Of a DNA stretch of 50,000 nt, positions 30,641 to 50,000 are shown piece after piece. How positions within the stretch are numbered: position 1 is the first letter of the stretch; each line of letters begins with the position of its first letter. The position numbers and the translations under genes are program-made. The notes under the pieces are model-generated. The model was not told where the DNA came from and did not search any database. It saw only the letters and a list, made by a program, of their open reading frames with translations. The DNA is from Paratrimastix pyriformis (taxonomy: Eukaryota > Preaxostyla > Paratrimastigidae): contig JAPMOS010000038.1 in the NCBI GenBank assembly GCA_027972325.1, positions 1 through 50,000 on the forward strand, read 5' to 3'.

Positions 30641-32074
30641 ATGCAATGGTTCGGGTTCACCATCGAACAGCTTCGCGACAATTCGCCATCGCGGCGTGAC
30701 GGAATATCGATCGAAGGTACATTCCTCCCTGTCCTTTAGTTGTTCTTCATCTCTGCTTTCTCACCGAAAGAGGAAAACGCTCGCCGGACCAGGGCAACTC
30801 AAATTATTCGTGAATGTGGCATGGGTATGACATTGTCTGCAACTCACAGAACGTCCATCCAGTTCACTCCCCCCACAGACCACAAACTACCATTGCCACC
30901 GCCACGGTTTTCTTTCATCGCTTTTACCTCCGGCAATCGATGAGAGATTTTCAAGAATTGGCTTTACAGGCAGTTGGAGAGTCGGGGCGCATCCCAGATT
31001 GGATGGTCCGCATCATTTCCCATGACATCCACATTGCCGCCCCAACCACACCCCGACGGACCAGATCATCGCGGTTACGTGCCTTTTCTTGGCCGGTAAA
31101 GTCGAGGAAAATGGCCGGAAACTGAGCGAAGTCATCCACAATCTGCAGAAGGTACTCAACTCCCGGCAGCTGCCCGAGAAGGACCCGGTCCGTGGCTCAT
31201 GCCGGGGAGATGGAGGAGACCACTGCGTGGGACTGTGGAGGGGTTGTGTCGGACTGGTCTCACTCTCCCCCCGTCCTCCTCACCCCAACCCCAGGAGTAC
31301 CAGTACGTCAAGGATCGCATGCTCCTGGCGGAGCCGCTCATCCTGCGGACGATCAACTTTGAGATGACCATCGAGCACCCATACAAGTCCCTCCTGGTCC
31401 AGATCAAGCACGTCAAAGGTGGGTCTCCCCCCCCACCGCACGCACCGTTGTCCCCCCTGCTCTGCGGGTGACACCCGGTGGCGCTGATCCTCTGCCATCC
31501 CCGCTGACGCATCCTCTGCGCCACGCGCCCGGTGTTGGGGGGGGGGGGGTGATGTCGACCTTGATGGTGGGCGGGGGATGTCGGCCTTGGGGGGGCTGGG
31601 ATGGGGGTGTGGCTGGCTGTCCGCCGGCCCTGGTGGTGATTGGTCTGGTCCGCCCCAGGATCGAAAGAGCTCGCCGGAGTGGCGTGGAACTTCGTGAACG
31701 ACAGGTCCGCTCGATGGGACGGCCTCTCCTACCCCTCCCCTCCCCTCCCCTCCCCTCCCCTCCACTCGGGGGGGCGGCATCCACCCAGACTGACCGTCCG
31801 CTGCTGCTCCACTCCCCCGGTCTCCTCCCCTCCCCTTTGCCCCAGTCTTCGGACGACCCTGTGCCTGCAGTACCACCCGCGCAAGATCGCCTGCGCGTGC
31901 TCTCGCCACCACATCACCGTCGAGCAGGTCGATGGGCGCCCCTGGTACGCGCACTTCGAGTGCGCCCACGCCGAAATCAAATGTCCGCGATTCATCATCG
32001 TCCCACCGCCTCCCACCACACCCCGATTCACCCACCCCATCCTCGATTTCGTTGACCCCATCCTCTTTTATCCG

Positions 32075-32105
<31 letters not shown>

Positions 32106-32529
32106 CCAGCCATCGTCACCCAGATCCTGGCGCTCTTCGGGCCTGTCTCGGTCCGCCATACCCCCCCCCCCCCCCCCCCAGCCATACCCGTTCCTGCTAC
32201 TCCCGCGCGCCCCCGACCCCCGGCACCCCCCTCCCGCCCCCTTTAGGTCCACACCCGCCACATCCCATCACGCTGCACGCACGCCCCCCCGCAGTTCATT
32301 GACAAGGAACGAGTCCAGGCCGACATGGACGCCGAGGAGCGCCACCACTCCCACGCCGCCGTCGTGGCCGAGGCCGCCTCCCGCGCACGCTCCGCCGCTG
32401 CCGCCTCGGCCACAACCACGGCCACGGCCACGGCCGGGCAGCACGGTACGCGCCCCGAACCCCGGGCCCCCAAACCAGCAGCCGTACGCGTTTCCTGCCG
32501 CCATGGCCCCGTTTCCCTTCGCTCCCGGC

Positions 32530-32560
<31 letters not shown>

Positions 32561-34019
32561 AACAACAACCTGCCTTCGTTGCGGCTCCACCCCGGCGCCG
32601 CTTCCATCCCCGCCCCGCCCCCTGCCTTCACCTCTGCCCACCCACCCGCCCAGCCGCCACCACCGCCCCGCCACCGCTGCCCTCCATCCCCCACCCCCAC
32701 CCCCGCCCTCCGAGCCGCCCCACCCCCGCCCCCGGGTCCGCCACCATCAGCCCCGGGCGGCCATCGGCAGGCCACCCCGTGCCCATCCCCACTCGCCACA
32801 ACCGAAGCAGCGGCGGTCACCAGAACCTGCAGTCATCCCCCCCAGGCGCCGCCCCGACTGCTGCCCCTGGTCGTCCCGGCGCCCCGCCCCCACCCGCCCT
32901 GCTCCTCCGCGGGTGCCGCTCATGCGGCCGGCAGCCCCAGCCCCGCCCACGCGGCTCCCTCCTCCTCATTCTCCTCCTTGGCCGCCGCCGCCCCCACGGC
33001 CGCCCTCCCAGCCCCGGGCTTCTCCCCTGTCGCTGCTCCTCTCCCCGCCAACCACCCCAACCCCGGCATCGCCCGCATCTGCATCGGGTGCGGGCAGCCA
33101 TTCGCATCACTCGCATCACTCCCATTCGCATCACTCGCATCACTCGCACTCGCACCATCATCACCACGACCGCCCCGCTGCTGCTGTCGCTGCCGCCGCC
33201 GCCCCGGGTCCTGGCGCTATGGCCTCGTCGCCCAGCGGTAACGTCGACATCCAGGCGGCTGGGTCTGCATGCCCCCCCCGATGCCACATACAACCTTCAA
33301 CATCACCGTCATAATTATCGGCCACAGCACATTTCTGTCGCTGTTGCCCTTCTTCTCGCGCTCTGCGTCTCGTTCTCTTGTTTGCCTGGGGGGGGGGGGG
33401 GGGGGGGGGGGGGGACGCACGCCCTGCCGTCCTCACGGACCGTCCGCCAGCTCTCATCCGTCCGTCTCTTCTCTCGCCCGCCTTTTTTGGCCCCTTGTCG
33501 CGCAGCATGCCGGCTGGTGTCGCTGCGCCCTCTTACCCTCCTCCTCCCCCTGCCCCCGCCCAGCAGCGCCCGTCACCCCCGCAGCCGTCTCATCACTATC
33601 CTGCCGCCTCGGCCACCTTCTCCCCCGTCACCTCACACCCCTCCTTCCCGACCTCCGCCGCGGCACCCCCGCAGCAGCATCCCTACCCCCGGTCGCCGAC
33701 CACTCCCCCGTCCATGGTCATTCCCATCCCTCCGCCTCCCGGGGGAATTGTTGTTGCTCCGCCGGGCGACCATCACCACGGTTATAAACACCACATCCCT
33801 GGGCCCACAGCGGTGGCGCCGGACCTGCGAAAGCGCAGCCGCCCCGAGGGTAATGGTGGTGGTGGTGCTGAAAACCAGCCCCCCGCCCCCATGTTTCTGG
33901 GGGCTCCACCCCCAACGGCTCCCTCCCCGGGTTCTTCTCTGCTCCCGCTGCCGATCCCGGGCTCGGAGGAGCCCCCAGATCGCAGGCAACGCCAGACCGA
34001 CCTGTCCCAGCTGCGGTGA
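30641..34019 (+). CDS. CCNT: Cyclin T-like subunit of P-TEFb, with His-rich tail
   Basis: Cyclin partner of CDK9, which phosphorylates the RNA polymerase II C-terminal domain. Exon 1 (30641-30716) reads MQWFGFTIEQLRDNSPSRR, like the human KRWYFTREQLENSPSRR. Next come EENARRTRATQIIRECGMG (from 30771), TATVFFHRFYLRQS (near 30900), IIAVTCLFLAGKVEENGRKL (31065-31187), 31295-31418 with LILRTINFEMTIEHP, 31659-31704, 31846-31982 with LQYHPRKIACAC and DGRPWYAHF, 32110-32150, and from 32295 FIDKERVQADMDAEER. The tail is Pro/Gln-rich with a SHSHHSHHSHSHH stretch near 33095-33165, recalling the His-rich region of cyclin T1, and ends TDLSQLR at 34019. The junction near 30820 and the frame through 32450-33400 could not be closed, so protein length is uncertain. 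Confidence 0.85.
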
Positions 34020-34375
34020 CGCCACTACCCACAGGCACTCTCCTCTCTTTCCATCTTTCTCTTTTTTTTGTTCTTTTTCCCCTTTTGCACACGATGACTG
34101 GGGAACCCCTTCCCAAACAACTGACAAGATTGAGTGGATTGTCGGGTTTATGGACTCTGTCTATGCACCCTCTGGCGTGCGTAGTTCCAGTTCACAGACC
34201 GCACAAGAAGGGAGAGCGAAGGAGGCCGAGTCGGAATATTCGGAGACTGAGGGGCAAACACGAGGTTCTCGCATCCTTCAGGCAAGCAGTCGGCGCCAAC
34301 AAACAACAAGAGGTCAGAACAGTCTTGTTTTTGTTTTTAATTGCATCTGGTCTCTATTCTTTGCCACGTAGTTCC
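34020..34375. other. Intergenic region between cyclin and MLF genes
   Basis: 356 bp with T-rich stretches (34045-34085, 34325-34345). No exon is supported by similarity. It likely carries the cyclin 3' end and the MLF promoter. Confidence 0.5.
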
Positions 34376-35675
34376 ATGTTCGGGTCCCTCTTTGGCAGGA
34401 TGTTTGGCGATCCATTTTCCGATGTTTTCTCATCGGCTGGATTTGGATTTCCTTCTCCTGTCTGTTGATTTTTTGTATTTGTGCTCGTTTCTATTTGTCC
34501 TTAGCAGCAGCAGCAACCAAACCGTCAGTGGGCTCAATCGGGTCCGGTCGTTGAAGAGCCCGGCGATCCACGCCAGGCGGCTCGCGCAATTCAGAGCCCT
34601 TTTGGTGGCTTTGGACAATTTGGTGGGAGAGGCGGAACGAGTTTTATGTCTTTTTCGAGCTCATCATCGAGCGGCAATGGTGGTTCCCCTGTGTTTTACT
34701 CGTCGACCACCACCACACGAATCGGTCCTGGTGGTATCACGGAGACGCAACATTCTGAGCGTGATTCCAGAACTGGCGTTGAGAAGATTGAAGTCGAACG
34801 ACAACTTGGTGACCGCAAAGTGCGCGTCACCCGCCAGCGGGATGCCTCCGGTCAAGGTCCGCCGTCTGATCACCCGGTTTCTGACCGACGACTCATCCCC
34901 TGTAATGCATACCACCAAATCCAGAGGTCAACGAACAGCATGTCGAGAACATGTCACAGTCGGATTTGAACCGTTTCGATGATGAATGGCGTACCCGGGC
35001 ACAGCAGGAACTCCCGGGTATGTTCCCCTCATCCAGCCGGACACCGCCGAGCCGACCCACAATCAGGCAATTGGACAGCGCGCCAGCTGCTGGATTTGAA
35101 TCGTTCACGCCGTCATGTCTGCTCGTGTTTCGCACTCAGCGCAACCGCTCAATGGTCTTCTCGCTCCAGCCGCAGCAGCGGTCGTGGAAGAGCCCGACGA
35201 GAGCATGCCGCCGTCCTACTCTGCGACAACATCCGCACCAACTGGCGACACCACTTCTCCGTCTCACCGCCCGCATTCAGATGTCCACGCCCACACCTAT
35301 TCCCATTCCCATTCCCATTCCCATTCCCATTCCCACTCTCGTTCGCCCCTGGATGGGTTGCCCACGCACGGGGTCTCCATCCCCCCAGTGGCCCATCCGC
35401 CTCCTTCCGCCTACCAACCCGCCGGACATCCCGGGTATTACCAGCCTCCCCAACCCGCCGGGTATTACCAACCTCCCCAACCCGGATATTACCAACATCC
35501 TCCACCAGCACCTCGGGCTGGTTCACCGCATCACCCCCAGCCGCGTTCCACGACATCTCCGACCTACATTCACCATCAACCAACGGCGTATCACCACCCA
35601 ACCCAAGGCGGGACCGGCGGGTACGGTGCTGCTGCCCACCGGCACTCCTCCGGGGGGAATTACGACCATCAGTAA
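34376..35675 (+). CDS. MLF: Myeloid leukemia factor (MLF1/MLF2) homologue
   Basis: Five exons, 34376-34459, 34505-34856, 34925-35017, 35067-35111 and 35176-35675, join in frame to 357 residues. MLF landmarks: MFGSLFGRMFGDPFSD start, GFGQFGGRGGTSFMSFSSSS, then SSTTTTRIGPGGITETQ followed by RDSRTGVEKI (human [22 protein letters not shown]), and FDDEWRTRAQQELP (human FDDEWRRE). The last exon adds a tail not found in animal MLFs. It contains MPPSYSA (a PPxY-type motif), an alternating HSHSHS stretch, and YYQPPQPAGYYQPPQP repeats. MLF proteins are cytoplasmic/nuclear adaptors linked to chaperones and DREF/COP regulation in animals; the role here is unknown. Donors are GTCTGT, GTCCGC, GTATGT and GTCATG. 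Confidence 0.9.
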
Positions 35676-35857
35676 CCGCTGATCACTTTCTTTCTTTCTC
35701 TTTTGGTGAGTATACAGGAGCAAGGGATGTAACTTTTTCGAAAGCGAGTGAACCGACAATCTGATCAGCTCAACTCGATTGATCGAGAAGGAAGAGCCAG
35801 ACTGACTTGACATACATTGCAATTATAACCTATCGGGTTCGAGTCACACTCGAAGTG

Positions 35858-37122
35858 ATGGGGCGCGGAAAACGCTTCGCTGCACGAGATCCCGAGCGAT
35901 TCGGAAATGAAGAAAATGAGGACACGAGGCCTGAATCTTTGAAGCAACTCCATTTGGCCATGATTGACTTCGGGCAATGCGATGCCAAAAAATGCACCGG
36001 TCGCAAGATGGTTCGCATGAACCTTTGTCAAGAGCTGAAAAACCACGCCGTTTTTCATGGATTGGTGTTGAGCCCAAGGGCCACGATTGTGGTTTCGCCT
36101 GCGGACCATGATGTCATTGCTGCCAGGGGTTGCTGTGTTGTGGATTGCTCCTGGGCTCGAATCGAAGAAGTCCCCTTCGAAAATCTTCGCTGCGAACGGT
36201 CTTTTGAACGGACATGTCTGCGTCGTCACGCACCTTTTTCTTGAGCCGGGCTCATTGCGTCTCCGAACTAGTGCCCTTCTTGGTCGCTGCGAATCCCATC
36301 AACTATGGACACCCAATCACTCTTTCGTGCGTCGAAGCTCTCTGTGCAACAATTTTCATTGCGGGGTCTGGCCGCACCACCACCACCCGGGGTTCTCTTC
36401 TCACACCACCTGCCCCCCCGCGCAGTTTTCGCGAGGAAGCCGAGTTCATCCTCTCGAAGTTTACCTGGGGCCACAGCTTTTGGGAACTGAACAGGGAGCT
36501 TCTTGACTTATACACGTCAGCTATTGATGCGGCTGACCTGGATCGCCTCCAGAAAGCCAAGTTGGAGGAGTGGCACCAGCAGGCCCAAAGTCTGTCAACT
36601 TCCCCCCCCCCCCCCCCCCCCCCCGTACGGGACGTTGATGTCAACATTACCCCGGGGTGGGATCCACGCGCAGATCACGCCGACCCGTACGCCGGACTGC
36701 CCGACTCGGACGAATCGAGCGGGGATGACTCTGAAGATCACTCGGAGGGGCAGGAGCAGGAGCAGGAGCAGGATGAGGCCTCGACTGCGACTACCCCCGC
36801 CGGGGAAACAGCAGCAGCACCCGCGGCAGAGCAGACGGCCACACCCGCGAGCCAGGAGGCACCTGGAGAGCCGTCGAAAGATGATGCCGAAGGGGCGCAC
36901 CCGGGGAATGCAGCCGAGGCAGCGGCGAGCGGTGAGAATGATGATGATGATGATGATGACGGAGAGGCGGAGGAGGAGGAGGAGATGGACGATGAGGCTA
37001 TCGAACGGGAGAAGGCCCGCAAGAAGGCCCTCGCCAAGCAGCGCAAGGAGGAGGAGCGCCAGGCCAAGATTGATCGGATGAAGAAGGGCGCCACCGGGCG
37101 GCGCGCCAAGGGGCCCATATGA
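35858..37122 (+). CDS. TSR3: 18S rRNA aminocarboxypropyltransferase Tsr3
   Basis: Adds the 3-amino-3-carboxypropyl group from S-adenosylmethionine to the hypermodified uridine of 18S rRNA, late in 40S maturation. Exons 35858-36198, 36246-36365, 36426-36589 and 36674-37122 join in frame to 357 residues. Conserved blocks: MIDFGQCDAKKCTGRKMVRM, HGLVLSP, VSPADHDVIAARGCCVVDCS then WARIEEVPF, LVPFLVAANPINYGHPITLS then CVEALCATIFIAG, ILSKFTWGHSFWELNRELL, ADPYAGL. The C-terminal third is long and acidic (EQEQEQDE, DDDDDDDGEAEEEEE), then strongly basic (EREKARKKALAKQRKEEE). That is longer than typical Tsr3. Donors are GTCTTT, GTCTGG and GTCTGT; the last intron has a 22-C run. Confidence 0.95.
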
Positions 37123-37141
37123 CCGCTATCGCCATGATGCC

Positions 37142-48695
<11,554 letters not shown>

Positions 48696-49333
48696 TGACA
48701 CTCGACCTCGCTGCTGCCGACGAGTAGCAGCCATTATTTTGAACTCGGGGGTGATATTTGCGTTGTCCCCGAACGGAGTGACACTCGATTTCACTGCTAC
48801 TACTGACGAGGAGCAGCCACGGGCACAAGAAAAAAAGGTTGAACTCGAGTTCGCGTTTTTCGGCACCAGGTCGGGGTGCGTGTGCGTGTGTGTGTGCGTG
48901 ATATAGGAAGGGTGATAAACACACACCCCAAAAAAATGAGTCGGGCCGAAAGGGATCCGGGAGCGATGATCCAGTGCATTCACTGCGGAGAAGATGATGA
49001 TGATTTGGTGCCCCGCGCGGAAGAGGATGGGGGAGCAGTTCGGTGATGCTACGGGGGCATCTCCGGGTGGGTCTTGCAAGGGGTGGCCGTATCCCCGATG
49101 AGACGACCGGTTCTGGGCGAGTTTCGCCGCCTGGTGCAGGATGTGCAAACTCGATCACCTCTCACGCGGGATTTGTCTTGTCGCGACTCACGTTGCAAGG
49201 GCTAAGACACTGTAGTAGTCAGTCGGAGGAGCATACTTTTGTGTCAGGTTTCGGGCGGCCTGTCTCTCTGCCTGCACGGGTCGATCGCCCTTATCGTGTC
49301 AACGTGATACCCCCGTTCCGGCGAAGCGAGGCG
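48696..49333. other. Region between EZH2 stop and next gene; possible small Cys-containing exon
   Basis: Two partial copies of GTGACACTCGA followed by related sequence lie near 48697 and 48777. At 48937 an ATG opens MSRAERDPGAMIQCIHCGED with a CxxC. After a TGA the same frame reads LVQDVQTRSPLTRDLSCRDS, vaguely like the zinc-ribbon region of RNA polymerase subunit RPB9. The similarity is too weak and the frame too interrupted to call a gene. Confidence 0.35.
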
Positions 49334-50000
49334 ATGGGCGACCTCTCTTCGGCTCGCAGCACCACACGGCGTTCACGGGCAAGAGAGCGCATCTTCCAAC
49401 GCAATTTCGACACGCAGCCGTCACCACTCTCACCTGACGCTTTTATTGCCAAATACTTTTATTCTCCGGAGTTTTTTACTAATCACAATAATCTGACCCG
49501 AGCATCACCTTCTCTTTTACCGCCGTTTTCCTGGTTTTCTTCTTCGAGTTCGAGTGTCTCGGAACTCCCATCGCTAGGATTCCTCCCGCCTTATCAAAAC
49601 CCGAGCCCTCCTGTTCCATCTCAAATTGTCTGCTGCGCCGCTTTGTCCTCCACAGTCGTCATTTTTCTTGATTAGACCCCTCTCCCCTCCCCCTTTGTGA
49701 GCCATCCCGAACCAACCCCCACAATATCAACCGCCCCTCTGCCGGCGCCACCCGTATCACCGATCGTGATCGACGATGGACCCGGGTCGATTCCACCCCG
49801 GCGACCATCGGATGACACATTGGTGGCCCTCGGCCCCGCGCAGCCTGTGACGCTGACACTCTCGAGAGCCGGCGCAGTGGTTTCGGCACGGCGCCGCCGG
49901 CGTGCCGCCCAGCAGGCGACAGCGGCGCTCCCGTTCACCGAGGGTCAGGGCCCCCCTGCGGACGCCGCCCCCACAGTCCTCGACGATGACAACGACGATG
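49334..50000 (+). CDS. Unrecognised protein, 5' part (runs off window)
   Basis: The ATG at 49334 starts MGDLSSARSTTRRSRARERI and an exon to 49627. A 48-bp intron (49628-49675, donor GTCTGC, acceptor TTGATTAG) joins in phase to a second exon open to the window end. The product is basic at the start, then low-complexity Ser/Pro, then SPIVIDDGPGS (a possible SUMO-interaction motif) and an Arg-rich stretch (SARRRRRAAQQA), with an acidic DDDNDDD at the edge. I do not recognise the family. An in-frame ATG at 49043 would extend it, but the added sequence shows no protein-like character. Confidence 0.55.

Overview
This window is nuclear DNA of a GC-rich, intron-rich eukaryote, most likely a protist. 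Spliceosomal introns interrupt almost every gene, the tRNAs are of eukaryotic type, and the proteins are eukaryote-specific: FACT subunit Spt16, eL18, Eaf6, a cyclin T, MLF, Tsr3 and an E(z)-type SET protein. A CSTPP1 (C11orf49) homologue hints at centrioles or tubulin polyglutamylation. I cannot place the organism more precisely. Introns often carry long microsatellites, minisatellites and runs of C ahead of the acceptor. Most 5' splice sites read GTC(T/C)G rather than GT(A/G)AG.

Layout. 1-5758 (+): 3' part of SPT16. 6006-6672 (-): RPL18. 7831-8401 (-): EAF6, divergent over 68 bp from CSTPP1 at 8470-9649 (+). 9813-24860 (+): a very long coiled-coil protein gene with more than 30 short exons; its introns hold tRNA-Asp (-), tRNA-Arg and tRNA-Glu. 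25122-25777 (-): a signal-peptide, EGF-like, TM2-like membrane protein, divergent from 26155-28572 (+), a secreted or type I membrane alpha/beta-hydrolase-fold protein. 28991-29860 (+): a dual-specificity phosphatase. 30641-34019 (+): a cyclin T-like protein with a His-rich tail. 34376-35675 (+): a myeloid leukemia factor homologue. 35858-37122 (+): TSR3. 37142-48695 (+): an EZH2/E(z)-like protein with SANT, CXC and SET regions. 49334-end (+): the 5' part of an unrecognised gene.

Several genes act in chromatin and transcription (FACT, NuA4/MYST subunit Eaf6, P-TEFb cyclin, PRC2 methyltransferase), and RPL18 and TSR3 act in ribosome biogenesis. They are simply neighbours; nothing indicates an operon.

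Most notable: (1) the GTC donor consensus, 38 of 47 donors I could place; (2) repeated local duplications of exon-intron boundaries in at least three genes, often next to intronic satellites; (3) a 1,034-bp foldback element with 0.5-kb inverted arms and a 4-bp target duplication in an EZH2 intron; (4) an E(z)-type SET domain whose NHS motif reads NCA, as in PRDM proteins; (5) an alpha/beta hydrolase with Asp at the usual Ser nucleophile position.
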